In this document: positions 8,935 through 17,149 of the stretch, in pieces
Numbering within the stretch: position 1 is the stretch's first letter
How the letters are laid out: the number at the start of each line of letters is the position of its first letter
NCBI GenBank assembly: GCA_937927625.1
Contig: CALBSD010000021.1
Span: 1-34,113 of the forward strand
From: an uncultured Actinomycetes bacterium
GTDB lineage: Bacteria > Actinomycetota > Acidimicrobiia > Acidimicrobiales > Ilumatobacteraceae
Reading direction: 5' to 3'
DNA: 34,113 bases
Translations under genes and position numbers: made by a program
The notes under the pieces: model-generated
Database searches by the model: none
Seen by the model: the letters and a program-made list of their open reading frames with translations, nothing else
What the model was told of the DNA's origin: nothing

Positions 8935-10500
8935 CTAGCTAGCAATGACAACAGTTCCACCCAGGAATTCTTGGAGAAGGCCTACTCGTTCCTGGGCTGT
9001 GAACACATTTAATGCTGCAGCATCAGACGAGCCGCCTGTATGGCGAGGAACCAAAGTTGTCACGTCATTTCTCAGCGTCATCGAAACATCCGCGACGCTC
9101 TGGTCATGCGAGCGATCCAGCCCAGTCGCAATTCGGATGATGCCAGCCATCAATTCGATGTCATGCTGGCGATCTTCGGACATTTTTGCAAAATCAGAAT
9201 GACTTGCCTTTGGCGCGCCTTTGCGGTGGTACCGAGCAGTTAACGCAATGACTTCAATCTCTTCATCTGTAAAACCCATGAGGTCTGCGTTACGAATTAT
9301 GTAGTACGAATGAAGATGATGCTTTGAATACGACACTGCGTTGCCAACATTCGCAAGAAGCGCCGCAGCCTCGAGTAGACGTCCTAGCGATGCATCTACA
9401 TCGAAGCGACGTGAAACCAAGTTGAGGATTTTCCTCGAAAGAAAAGCCACGTGGTTGCTGTGGACAAGGTCCACAGAGCATCGCTCGGCAAGTCGAAGCA
9501 CACTTCCTAATCCAGCGTCAACCGCGTCATTCTGCAACAGGCCCCTGTTTTGCGCAGTGTCGACTAACACACCTTCACGAAGTGCATACTCACTGAACTC
9601 AAAAGAATCAATGCGAAGTGCTTTCGCAATCTCTTCGAGGATGATTCCGCCAGCAACGATGATGTCGCTGCGCTTACTGTCCATTCCCGGTAGTTCCTGG
9701 CGCGATCGTGAATTCGTCGTCGCCACAATTTTGCGCATCACCGTGTTGAAGTCGCTCTTCGAGAATGAAAAACCATTCATTGACTGAGGCAGACGACCTC
9801 CACGCTCATAAGCAATCAGGCGGGCAATCGTTTCGCAGGTACCTGACGACAATACGACTCGGGAAAAACCCATCTCACGTATCTCGTGCGCTAGAGGAGC
9901 AATGACCGAAGCAACATGGGCCCGAAGTCGCCGCACACCAGATTCTTCGCTGTCACCACTGGGGAGGAATGCATCAGTCAGTCGAACTGCTCCGACCTTG
10001 ACGCTCTGAGCAATTCGAAGTCGACCCTTTGTTGAAACACAAAATTCCGTGGAACCTCCACCGATATCAACAGTGAGCACTGATTCAGCGCCAAAAGCCA
10101 ATGAGTGCTGCACTCCAAGATGAATGAGTCGGGCTTCTTCGTTTCCACTGATCACCTCAACAGATATGCCCACTTCCTTCTTTGCACGTTGGAGGAACAC
10201 CTTTGCGTTAGTTGCTTCCCGCACCGCACTCGTGGCAACAGCACGAATCTCTGCCTGATGAGCATCAGCAATCTGCTTCATTCGCCCAAGTGCATTCACC
10301 GCACGCTCAATTGCCTCCGGGGTCAACACATCCATGCCCGCGGTCCCCGAACCCAAACGGACCACTTCCTTTTCTGCCGATAACACATGGAATCCATGAG
10401 CCCCAATGCGAGCCACCACCATGTGGACACTGTTTGTCCCAACGTCAATTGCCGCGATGACAGGTGTTTGTCTCGATTTCTTCGATTTCACAGAGAGCAC
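8935..10500 (-). CDS. ppx: Exopolyphosphatase / guanosine pentaphosphatase (Ppx/GppA family)
   Basis: This enzyme of the ASKHA (actin-like) fold removes terminal phosphate from polyphosphate, or pppGpp. Motifs in order: AAIDVGTNSVHMVVARIG (phosphate-1), AVATSAVREATN, TVDIGGGSTEFCV (phosphate-2), VVLSSGTCETIARLI and IVAGGIILEEI (adenosine motif). The C-terminal third (about 330-480) is helical and has RYHRKGAPK, matching the HD-like domain of long bacterial Ppx enzymes; total length of about 521 aa is normal. The start is unclear: TTG 10503, GTG 10500 and GTG 10491 are in frame and none has a clear ribosome-binding site. It is divergent from ppk, with which it controls polyphosphate turnover. 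Confidence 0.93.
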   Translation of the reverse strand: MLSVKSKKSRQTPVIAAIDVGTNSVHMVVARIGAHGFHVLSAEKEVVRLGSGTAGMDVLTPEAIERAVNALGRMKQIADAHQAEIRAVATSAVREATNAKVFLQRAKKEVGISVEVISGNEEARLIHLGVQHSLAFGAESVLTVDIGGGSTEFCVSTKGRLRIAQSVKVGAVRLTDAFLPSGDSEESGVRRLRAHVASVIAPLAHEIREMGFSRVVLSSGTCETIARLIAYERGGRLPQSMNGFSFSKSDFNTVMRKIVATTNSRSRQELPGMDSKRSDIIVAGGIILEEIAKALRIDSFEFSEYALREGVLVDTAQNRGLLQNDAVDAGLGSVLRLAERCSVDLVHSNHVAFLSRKILNLVSRRFDVDASLGRLLEAAALLANVGNAVSYSKHHLHSYYIIRNADLMGFTDEEIEVIALTARYHRKGAPKASHSDFAKMSEDRQHDIELMAGIIRIATGLDRSHDQSVADVSMTLRNDVTTLVPRHTGGSSDAAALNVFTAQERVGLLQEFLGGTVVIAS

Positions 10501-10504
10501 CAAC

Positions 10505-10538
10505 CCAAAGGTGAACTGAAACCAAATGTTGAATGAAC
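10505..10538. promoter_or_regulatory. Candidate Pho-box-like repeat between ppx and ppk
   Basis: Read on the minus strand, GTTCATT and GTTCACC cores appear exactly 22 bp apart (plus-strand TGAAC at 10512-10516 and 10534-10538). That is two turns of the 11-bp direct-repeat pitch known for PhoP boxes in Streptomyces, whose core is GTTCACC. The middle unit is poor. Its position 60-90 bp before ppk and near the ppx start, together with the adjacent regX3, makes RegX3 control plausible but unproven. Confidence 0.35.
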
Positions 10539-10599
10539 AAAGACATTCATACTTGTTTCAGTTGGTTGAGGAAGGATTTTCATTTGTACGGTTTCTACT

Positions 10600-12762
10600 G
10601 TGAAGTCGAGCTTTGTCAACCGAGAACTTAGTTGGCTTGAATTCAATCGGCGAGTTTTGGCGCTCGCTTCGGAATCCTCCACGCCACTACTCGAACGACT
10701 CAAGTTTGTTGCGATATTCAGCTCAAACTTAGACGAGTTCTTTCAAGTTCGTGTGGGTGCTCTTCACGACCAAGAGGAGTCACGCGTTGCAGTGCGAAGT
10801 GTTGATGGCCTTACCGCAACAGAACAATTAAGTCGCATCCGTGCTCAAGTCGTTCAACTCAGTACTGAACGTGACAATGTTCTCCGCCATCTCTTCGATT
10901 CGCTTCATGAAGTTGGTATCGAGCTCTGCAGAGATGAAGAACTGACTGTTTCCGAAAAGGAATTCCTTGACGATTATTTCGAACGGCGAATTCTTCCGAT
11001 GCTGACGCCGTTGGCAGTGGATCCAGCGCATCCATTCCCCTACATCTCAAATCTCGCACTCAGTATTGGTGTCATCGTGACTGACCCTGATACCAATGAA
11101 GAACGATTTGCCCGCGTCAAAGTCCCCACAACTCTTAATCGTTTTGTAGATGTGGGTCATCATCGATTTGTTGCACTCGAAACAATCATCATTCACCGTC
11201 TGCACAGCTTGTTCCCTGGAATGAAAGTTTCAACAGGGCAAGTATTCCGAGTCACTCGAAACACCGACCTCAGTATCGACGCAGAGGAAGCCGAAGACCT
11301 CCTGATGGCGGTCGAGCTTGAATTACGTACACGCAGATTCGGCAATCCGGTACGTCTTGAGGCCGAGCGCGGCATTGATCCTCGTGTTTTGGAACTTGTC
11401 CTTGATGAACTTGAGTTAGACCCGATTGATGTGTATTTCACTGATCTTTTGATTGACACAGAAGATCTCTGGGAACTTCACAAAATCAAGAATTCTCACC
11501 TTCACGATGAGCCATGGATTTCGGTGACAGCCGGCCGACTCGCTGTTGCTGAAGAAACAGGTGAATCCATCTTCAGCGTGATTCGTCATCGCGAACTGAT
11601 GGTGCACCACCCATATGAATCCTTTGCATCATCCACGGAAGAGTTCATTCGCCAAGCGTCTATTGATCCCAACGTTCGTGCAATAAAGGCCACGTTGTAT
11701 CGCACCTCGGCCAATAGCCCCATCGCACGCAATCTCATCGCGGCCGCCGAACGCGGTGTGCAAGTGGTTGCGTTGGTTGAACTCACTGCTCGATTTGATG
11801 AACAAACCAACTTGAACTGGGCGAAAGAACTCGAACGTGCCGGTGCACATGTTGTGTACGGAATGGTTGGCCTCAAAACACATGCGAAATGCTTGCTCGT
11901 TGTTCGCGAGGAGTCAGATGGTCTTCGCAAATATGCCCACATCGGTACAGGCAACTACAACTCAAGCACCGCACGCATTTATGAAGACATCGGACTCTTC
12001 ACTTGCGACGAAGCAATCACCTCTGACGTTGCGCACTTGTTCAATTACCTCACCGGCTTCAGCCACTCACCCAATTTCCAACATCTCCTGACCGCACCTC
12101 GAGATATTCGTCCAAGATTTCTGGAACTCATTCAGAAAGAAGCTTCATTCGGTGAGAACGGCCGCATCCAAATGAAAATGAATTCTTTGGTTGATCCGCG
12201 CATCATCACCGCCCTCGAAGGCGCCGCATCACAAGGCGTGAAAATAGACCTGTTAATTCGCGGAATTTGCACACTCGATGTGTCCCAATCAGAGCATGGA
12301 AATATTCGTGTTCGTTCCGTCTTGGGCCGTTTTCTTGAGCATTCGCGCATCTATGTCTTTGGACATGGCGCTGAAAATGACACTCCGAGCTATTACATCG
12401 GCTCAGCGGACATCATGCCCCGCAACCTCGACCTTCGAGTGGAAGTTCTCACACCAATTCGTCATCCGAAACACCAGTCTTGGTTGGCAAAAGTTCTTGA
12501 GATTATGTGGAGCGACGATGTGGTGCGGTTTGAACTCAATCGTCAAGGCGAATGGGAACGTCAAGGACCAAGTGATTTCACTTTTGATCATGACGCACAA
12601 GGTCAATTGATGAAGTGGGCAACTGATTTGCAGCTCAGCCAAGGCACGCCGTCTGACTTTGACCTGGATGAATCTCCGCGACGCCCTTCAACACAACCGC
12701 TGTACAACGGCGTGAAGGAATGGTTTCGGGGACGCTTTACATCAGACAGCGACCCTGCTTAA
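10600..12762 (+). CDS. ppk: Polyphosphate kinase 1
   Basis: This 720-aa enzyme makes polyphosphate from ATP. It has the N-terminal domain FVNRELSWLEFNRRVLALA, the head domain, and two phospholipase-D-like catalytic domains. Catalytic His428 lies in GLKTHAKCLLVV and the second His581 in FLEHSRIYVFGHG; YHHPYESF-like HHPYESF and AHIGTGNYNSSTARIYEDIGLFT are also typical. The start is GTG at 10600; an upstream in-frame stop at 10567 leaves no better choice, although the GGAAGGA motif at about 10570-10576 is rather far (about 24 bp). It is transcribed divergently from ppx. The gene ends at a strong hairpin terminator. Confidence 0.96.
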   Translation: MKSSFVNRELSWLEFNRRVLALASESSTPLLERLKFVAIFSSNLDEFFQVRVGALHDQEESRVAVRSVDGLTATEQLSRIRAQVVQLSTERDNVLRHLFDSLHEVGIELCRDEELTVSEKEFLDDYFERRILPMLTPLAVDPAHPFPYISNLALSIGVIVTDPDTNEERFARVKVPTTLNRFVDVGHHRFVALETIIIHRLHSLFPGMKVSTGQVFRVTRNTDLSIDAEEAEDLLMAVELELRTRRFGNPVRLEAERGIDPRVLELVLDELELDPIDVYFTDLLIDTEDLWELHKIKNSHLHDEPWISVTAGRLAVAEETGESIFSVIRHRELMVHHPYESFASSTEEFIRQASIDPNVRAIKATLYRTSANSPIARNLIAAAERGVQVVALVELTARFDEQTNLNWAKELERAGAHVVYGMVGLKTHAKCLLVVREESDGLRKYAHIGTGNYNSSTARIYEDIGLFTCDEAITSDVAHLFNYLTGFSHSPNFQHLLTAPRDIRPRFLELIQKEASFGENGRIQMKMNSLVDPRIITALEGAASQGVKIDLLIRGICTLDVSQSEHGNIRVRSVLGRFLEHSRIYVFGHGAENDTPSYYIGSADIMPRNLDLRVEVLTPIRHPKHQSWLAKVLEIMWSDDVVRFELNRQGEWERQGPSDFTFDHDAQGQLMKWATDLQLSQGTPSDFDLDESPRRPSTQPLYNGVKEWFRGRFTSDSDPA

Positions 12763-12777
12763 TTCCATCACCAAATG

Positions 12778-12807
12778 AAAAAGCCACCCCCGTAGGAGTG
12801 GCTTTTT
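12778..12807. terminator. Bidirectional hairpin terminator after ppk
   Basis: AAAAAGCCAC at 12778-12787 and GTGGCTTTTT at 12798-12807 form a perfect 10-bp stem with a 10-base loop and T-runs on both strands. It serves ppk on the plus strand and the convergent small gene on the minus strand. Confidence 0.9.
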
Positions 12808-12825
12808 CGAGAAGGATTTTCGAAC

Positions 12826-13092
12826 TCAGTATTCGTAGTTCGGGTCACCCATGTCCCATTCAAGGGAGATGAGTTCGCGCTCTGCATCACGCACGATGCG
12901 TGCCATGTTGCGGCGGAATTGTGGATCGTCGCGAGGCAAGAGAACCAAGCGGGCCAACACACGTGCACGGAATTCGTCCAATGTGGTCTGGTCGCCATAG
13001 TCGCCGTAGACCTCCCAATGAGGGGAAACGGCGCCGAGATACACGATGCGAGCGTGAGCTGTTGGTGCCTGCGGGATCTGTGTGTCTGACAT
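12826..13092 (-). CDS. Small soluble protein of unknown function
   Basis: This 88-aa protein has no membrane segment. It is acidic at the C-terminus (ISLEWDMGDPNYEY) and contains HWEVYGDYGDQTTLDEFRARVLARLVLLPRDDPQFRRNMA split across two likely helices. I do not recognise the family. The start at 13092 is chosen because GGAGG stands 6-7 bp before this ATG; the open frame runs ten codons further up but without support. It ends at the shared terminator with ppk and is divergent from the WhiB-like gene, with the long leader region between them. Confidence 0.75.
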   Translation of the reverse strand: MSDTQIPQAPTAHARIVYLGAVSPHWEVYGDYGDQTTLDEFRARVLARLVLLPRDDPQFRRNMARIVRDAERELISLEWDMGDPNYEY

Positions 13093-13383
13093 GGTGCCTC
13101 CGGAAACAGTGACGTGGAGCACATGAATACCGACATGCGCTTATCCACAAGCCTAGCGCCAATGAGAGTTCTCCACTTATGAGCGTTTTTGCCCGATTTC
13201 ATTGATGATTTCTGTACTTATCTGTGGATAAGTCAAATCTTTAACGAACCTTTACCAAGTCGGGACATTTGCTTCCGAGAATCGTGCTTGACTTGGAATT
13301 GCAGGGAACTTCCTGCCATGCCTCGGCGTCATACAGACACCGACCGAGAGTGTTCTCAACCGGAGAACACAGCGAGGAGAGTC
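13093..13383. promoter_or_regulatory. Leader/intergenic region upstream of the first WhiB-like gene
   Basis: This 291-bp region has no convincing gene. It contains two perfect TTATCCACA DnaA-box sequences in opposite orientation (13141-13149 plus strand; 13223-13231 minus strand) and a series of exact inverted repeats: ACTTATC/GATAAGT (13216-13222, 13227-13233), CCAAGTC/GACTTGG (13255-13261, 13290-13296), GCAGG/CCTGC (13301-13305, 13312-13316) and GTGTTCTC/GAGAACAC (13350-13357, 13363-13370). The last lies 13 bp before the start codon, next to the ribosome-binding site GAGGAG. The promoter itself is not clear. Confidence 0.6.
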
Positions 13384-13674
13384 ATGAAACTCAAAATCCA
13401 AGTCACCAGCGAAACAGAGAAGCCTCTGCCGTTCGACGACTCACCAACAGCGTGGATGGCGCAGGGCAATTGTCGTAATTACCCACCGGCCACGTTCTTT
13501 CCTTCTGATGGAGTGGGCGTTGATCGCGCACGAACCATCTGCAAGGGATGCCCAGTTGGCGATACGTGCCTGGAATACGCACTCACGCAGCGCATCGAGC
13601 ACGGCGTGTGGGGTGGATGTTCCGAACGTGAACGTCGCCGCATTCTGAAGCGTCGTCGCGGCCTGAAGGTGTGA
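13384..13674 (+). CDS. WhiB-family transcriptional regulator (first copy)
   Basis: This 96-aa protein has the four cluster cysteines of a [4Fe-4S] WhiB-like factor: Cys30, Cys53, Cys56 and Cys62 (C...CKGCPVGDTC), then LEYAL, the turn GVWGG and the basic C-terminal tail ERERRRILKRRR that binds DNA. WhiB-like proteins act with the primary sigma factor and respond to redox signals; they occur essentially only in Actinobacteria and their phages. An extra cysteine, Cys79, directly follows the GVWGG turn, where other members usually have Leu, Met or a similar residue. The ATG at 13384 is preferred, with GAGGAG just upstream; the longer open frame upstream crosses the inverted repeats. Subfamily not assigned. 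Confidence 0.92.
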   Translation: MKLKIQVTSETEKPLPFDDSPTAWMAQGNCRNYPPATFFPSDGVGVDRARTICKGCPVGDTCLEYALTQRIEHGVWGGCSERERRRILKRRRGLKV

Positions 13675-13677
13675 TGA

Positions 13678-13696
13678 GTCGGTCGTAACGACCGAC
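13678..13696. terminator. Palindromic hairpin between convergent whiB-like gene and tatA
   Basis: GTCGGTCGT (13678-13686) and ACGACCGAC (13688-13696) form a perfect palindrome around one base, lying between two converging stop codons (13674 and 13703). There is no T-run, so it would be an intrinsic terminator of the T-poor type or a bidirectional block. Confidence 0.6.
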
Positions 13697-13702
13697 GAGC
13701 GA

Positions 13703-13864
13703 TTACTTGGACTCTGACGAGTCGTTGTCGCTCTTGCCTTCTTCCATGGCCTTCTTCAGCTCGCGCTGCGCAGTGCCGAGGTTCTTCGCCAGCTTTGGCA
13801 ACTGAGCGCCTCCGAACAAGACGAGAACGACGATTGCGACCATGATGAGTTCAGGAGTGCCCAT
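13703..13864 (-). CDS. tatA: Twin-arginine translocase subunit TatA
   Basis: This 53-aa protein forms the protein-conducting part of the Tat pathway for folded exported proteins. It has one short membrane helix (ELIMVAIVVLVLFGG), the FGG hinge, an amphipathic helix (LPKLAKNLGTAQRELKKAMEEG) and an acidic tail. The start at ATG 13864 gives MGTPELI, the family-typical N-terminus; the frame upstream (to 13918) is not part of the protein. tatC is not in the window. It is divergent from the formiminotransferase-like gene with 59 bp between. Confidence 0.93.
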   Translation of the reverse strand: MGTPELIMVAIVVLVLFGGAQLPKLAKNLGTAQRELKKAMEEGKSDNDSSESK

Positions 13865-13923
13865 AAAGCGAACCCTACCACCAGCAATGGCGTGACGACC
13901 TTCGGGCTTGCTAAGCAAGTGGG

Positions 13924-14706
13924 GTGTTGGAATGCGTCGTCAATGTGAGTGAAGGTCGCGACAGAGATGTGCTGGTGCAACTTGCCTCTTCTGTGTCGGG
14001 AGATGTGCTCGATGTCCACACCGACCACGATCACAATCGCTCCGTCTTCACCTTGGTCGGCGAGGATGCGCCTCGACGGCTGGCCCGCACCGTTGTCGCC
14101 ATCATGGATATCAACGACCATTCCGGCGTGCACCCACGATTAGGCGTTGTTGATGTGGTGCCGTTTGTGCCCCTGGAAGGTTCCACTTGGGCCGACGCAG
14201 TGACCGCACGAAACGAATTTGCGCAGTGGGCAGACCAAGAACTTCAAGTGCCCTGCTTTCTCTACGGAGACGAGCGCACATTGCCCGACATTCGCCGAGG
14301 TGCCTGGAACCAATTGCAGCCCGACACAGGCCCCAGAACGCCTCACAGCACCGCTGGTGCGATGTGCGTAGGCGCTCGTCAACCTCTCATTGCCTACAAC
14401 TTGTGGCTTGAAGGTGTTGACCTTGCTGCAACAAAGAAAATTGCCGCGTCTGTGCGTACATCCACGATTCGCACGTTGGGACTGCAGGTCGGCAATTTCA
14501 CCCAGGTGAGCATCAATTTGGTGAGCCCTGATGTCTCAAACCCGGCACATGCATTTGATGCAGTGCAGCAATACGCAGACATCCATCACGCTGAATTAGT
14601 TGGTTTACTTCCGAGGGAAGTTCTGTTTTCGATTCCGGAAGGTCGCTGGGAGAACTTGGACCTTGCCGACGAGAAAACGATTGAGTGGCGGTTAGAGAAC
14701 CGCTAG
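13924..14706 (+). CDS. Glutamate formimidoyltransferase-like protein
   Basis: This 260-aa protein matches the formiminotransferase domain of FtcD, which moves a formimino group between formiminoglutamate and tetrahydrofolate. The N-terminus LECVVNVSEGRD matches the family CVPNFSEGR motif; DHDHNRSVFTLVG, HSGVHPRLGVVDVVPFVPL and the later AYNLWLEGVDL...ARSVR-type helix (here IAASVR) are also typical. It is a stand-alone protein shorter than bifunctional FtcD, with no cyclodeaminase domain. No histidine-degradation genes are near, so a different folate-linked role is possible. The start is GTG at 13924 (TTG is the next codon). Confidence 0.85.
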   Translation: MLECVVNVSEGRDRDVLVQLASSVSGDVLDVHTDHDHNRSVFTLVGEDAPRRLARTVVAIMDINDHSGVHPRLGVVDVVPFVPLEGSTWADAVTARNEFAQWADQELQVPCFLYGDERTLPDIRRGAWNQLQPDTGPRTPHSTAGAMCVGARQPLIAYNLWLEGVDLAATKKIAASVRTSTIRTLGLQVGNFTQVSINLVSPDVSNPAHAFDAVQQYADIHHAELVGLLPREVLFSIPEGRWENLDLADEKTIEWRLENR

Positions 14707-14720
14707 CGGCTGATTAGCCG
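14707..14720. terminator. Short hairpin between convergent genes
   Basis: CGGCT (14707-14711) and AGCCG (14716-14720) pair around GATT and span the 7-bp gap between the formiminotransferase-like gene and the second whiB-like gene, including the latter's stop codon. It is short and lacks a T-run, so terminator function is tentative. Confidence 0.4.
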
Positions 14721-14989
14721 TTAATGACGCGGCGCGTGTCTTGTGCACGCTGACGGCGAAGGCGACGGCGCTCACGCTCGGAGAGACCGCCCCAGATGCC
14801 GAACTTTTCGCCATTGGCCAATGCATATTCGAGGCACTCGCCACGAACAACACAGCCCTTGCAGACTTCTTTTGCTTCACGGGTGCTGGCACCGCGCTCT
14901 GGGAAGAACAAGTCAGGATCAACGCCAAGGCAGTTAGCGGCGTCTTGCCAACCACGTTCTTGACTAAATGATTGAGTGTCTTCGAGCAT
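14714..14989 (-). CDS. WhiB-family transcriptional regulator (WhiB2/WhmD-like)
   Basis: This 91-aa WhiB-like protein has cluster cysteines Cys20, Cys43, Cys46 and Cys52, the segment FFPERGASTREAKEVCKGC, LEYALANGEKFGIWGGLSERERR and a basic tail. This pattern is close to the WhiB2/WhmD group, whose known members act in septation and growth. The ATG at 14989 has a strong GGGAGG ribosome-binding site 6 bp upstream. It faces the formiminotransferase-like gene. The two WhiB-like genes of this window are about 1 kb apart and clearly differ, so they are not a recent duplication. Confidence 0.93.
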   Translation of the reverse strand: MLEDTQSFSQERGWQDAANCLGVDPDLFFPERGASTREAKEVCKGCVVRGECLEYALANGEKFGIWGGLSERERRRLRRQRAQDTRRVING

Positions 14990-15110
14990 GTGTGCCTCCC
15001 AGCATCAGGCCGAAGCGACTCCCCAAGAGGACATCGACTTGCGACCCTGTAATTACAGCGATGTCATTGTGACAAATCTGGCGGGAAATTGCAATTCCGC
15101 GTCCTGAGAA

Positions 15111-17114
15111 TCAGCGAGAACGGGCGGTTCTACGACGATTTTCTAAGAAATCGACAAGGACATAGTCACCAAGAGTGTCTGCAGAGGTGAAAAAAGCCCT
15201 GCCTTTATTGATTTCTGCCATCTGTTCGATGATTTGACGCAGCGATCCATTCGCATCGAGGACAAAAGAGTTGAGCGTGATTCCCTCTTTCGTGAGGCGC
15301 ATCACTTCGCGCATTGCGAGCTCCACCGATTCCTGAATGTAGGGGTACGTGAAAATTGGATAACCCTCAGGAGTGATGTGCGAGGTGGGTTCACCATCGG
15401 TGATCATGATGATCTGCTTGGTGCCGGCCTTGCCTGCAAGTTGCTTTCGAGCGAGAGCAAACGCGTGATGCATGTTGGTGCCGTATTCACGATCCCAACT
15501 CACCTCGGGCAACTCATCGGGGCGCAGTGGATAGGCAATGCTGCTGAATCCGATGATGGACAAGAAATCGCGTGGGAATTGCGAGCTGATCAGCGAGTGC
15601 ATTGCAATCGCCACTTTCTTCGCTGGCACAAATCGATCGGCCTGCACCATTGAGAACGACAAGTCCAGCAACAGAACTGTTGATGCTTGCGTGGTGTGCT
15701 CTGTGCGCTCGATTTCGAAATCCTCAGGCGACAAACGAACAGGAGTTCCTGAACCTTGACGTGAAATTGCATTGCGGATGGTGCGTTGCAAGTCGAGTCG
15801 GAATGGGTCGCCGAACTCATACGGCTTTGAGTCATAGGTGCGCTCATGGCCACTGCCTTCACGTGGAATGCGATGCTGGCCCAACTTGTCTTTCGACAGC
15901 TTGTTGAACATCTCACGCAAGGCGTTGTTGCCAATTGCACGCAAGCCACGCGGTGTGACTTCGAGACGGCCTTCTTTGTTGTTGATGAGGCCGGCCTCTT
16001 CCAACACCTTGGTCATTTCTGCCAGCTTTTGCAGGGATTTTGCTGCGCTGTCGCCCAACAAATCACGCACTTTGTCGATGTCTACTTCTGACAACTGCGC
16101 TGGGTTTGCAGCCTGGCGCATCATTGCTTCCATGTCGTTGAGCTGACCCATTTCAGCCATGGCCTGCATTGCCTGCTGCATGTCCATCGGCTGTTCACCG
16201 CGGAAGTTGTAACCCTGCTGACCATTGCCTGGTTGCGGGAACATTTGCGACAACTTTTGACCCAACTGCTGCATCTGCCAGTTGAGATCCATGTCTTCCA
16301 TCAACTGATCTGACAACTGCTGCAACTGCGACCGTTGTTCAGGCGTGAGCGAATTCATGAAGTCCTGCATCGCTTGCATGCGCTGCGCCATGTTCTCCAA
16401 CAACTCATCGAGAGTTTCAGGATTCTCCGGGAAGAAATCGCCGAACTCCTCCATGAACTTTTCGAAGCCAGGATCTTCGCCCTGTTCGCGCTTCTCGATC
16501 ATTTCGTTGAGCGATGCCATCATGTCTTTCATGCGAGACATGTCTTCGGGTGACATGTTCTGCATGCCATCAGACATTTGATCAACAACTTGCTGCATCA
16601 TCTGTTGACGCAACTTGTCGAGCATCTCTTCGAAACGTTCTTTTGCTTCTTGTGATTCGAAGTCGTAACTCTGCAATTCACGCACAAGACCTGCAAGGTC
16701 GTCGGGCATCATGTCGAGTCGGAAGTTGCGCTCCATTGCGGCGTCTTTTGCAGTTTGCGCACGTCGCTCATCGCCGGATGCTTCTGCTTCACGTACTGCG
16801 TTTTCAACCGCATGCCGTTCTTCATCGATGATGTCTTTGAGGCCCTCAGCAATTTCGGAGTACACGCCTCCCAGATCACCGCTCTCTTCGAGTTCCTTCT
16901 TGCGCTGACGGATGCGATCCATCATTTCGCGAAGACCCTCTATTCGGTTTCCGTCTTTGTCGGTCATGCCTTCGCGCATTAAACGACGCAATGCGGCCTG
17001 AAGATCGCCGTGCATCAGCAAATCATCGGTCAATTCATCAAGAATCTCGTCAGCATTGACGCTGTATCCCGTTTGAGTGCCGTCCCAACGGGAATAGGTG
17101 AACCGAGCAGACAT
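15111..17114 (-). CDS. VWA-domain protein, partner of the AAA+ ATPase
   Basis: This 667-aa protein ends in a von Willebrand A domain (about 478-660) with MIDAS motif DLSFS (Asp484), a later Thr in the YGTNMHHA loop and ITDGEPT. The N-terminal two thirds are helical and charged; between about 160 and 340 the chain is very rich in Met and Gln (QQMMQQVVDQMSDGMQNM and similar), suggesting coiled-coil packing. VWA proteins of this type work with MoxR/ChlI-like AAA+ ATPases, as in ChlD-ChlI, CoxE-CoxD or ViaA-RavA, usually as metal-insertion or protein-remodelling chaperones. The probable partner lies at 17998-19425 on the same strand, separated by a small gene and a cyclase of opposite orientation. 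The client is unknown. Confidence 0.88.
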   Translation of the reverse strand: MSARFTYSRWDGTQTGYSVNADEILDELTDDLLMHGDLQAALRRLMREGMTDKDGNRIEGLREMMDRIRQRKKELEESGDLGGVYSEIAEGLKDIIDEERHAVENAVREAEASGDERRAQTAKDAAMERNFRLDMMPDDLAGLVRELQSYDFESQEAKERFEEMLDKLRQQMMQQVVDQMSDGMQNMSPEDMSRMKDMMASLNEMIEKREQGEDPGFEKFMEEFGDFFPENPETLDELLENMAQRMQAMQDFMNSLTPEQRSQLQQLSDQLMEDMDLNWQMQQLGQKLSQMFPQPGNGQQGYNFRGEQPMDMQQAMQAMAEMGQLNDMEAMMRQAANPAQLSEVDIDKVRDLLGDSAAKSLQKLAEMTKVLEEAGLINNKEGRLEVTPRGLRAIGNNALREMFNKLSKDKLGQHRIPREGSGHERTYDSKPYEFGDPFRLDLQRTIRNAISRQGSGTPVRLSPEDFEIERTEHTTQASTVLLLDLSFSMVQADRFVPAKKVAIAMHSLISSQFPRDFLSIIGFSSIAYPLRPDELPEVSWDREYGTNMHHAFALARKQLAGKAGTKQIIMITDGEPTSHITPEGYPIFTYPYIQESVELAMREVMRLTKEGITLNSFVLDANGSLRQIIEQMAEINKGRAFFTSADTLGDYVLVDFLENRRRTARSR

Positions 17115-17149
17115 ATCCGCAACCTACTTGTTCTAAGGTGTAGGTCAGC

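Noticed and set aside
13093..13383. Chromosomal replication origin
   Set aside because: Only two DnaA boxes, no AT-rich unwinding element, and no dnaA, dnaN or gyrase genes nearby.
13678..13696. LexA/SOS box
   Set aside because: The palindrome GTCGGTCGT/ACGACCGAC lacks the GAAC-N4-GTTC form and sits between converging stop codons, so a terminator is more likely; the GTTCTC/GAGAAC repeat at 13350-13370 also has the wrong spacing for LexA.
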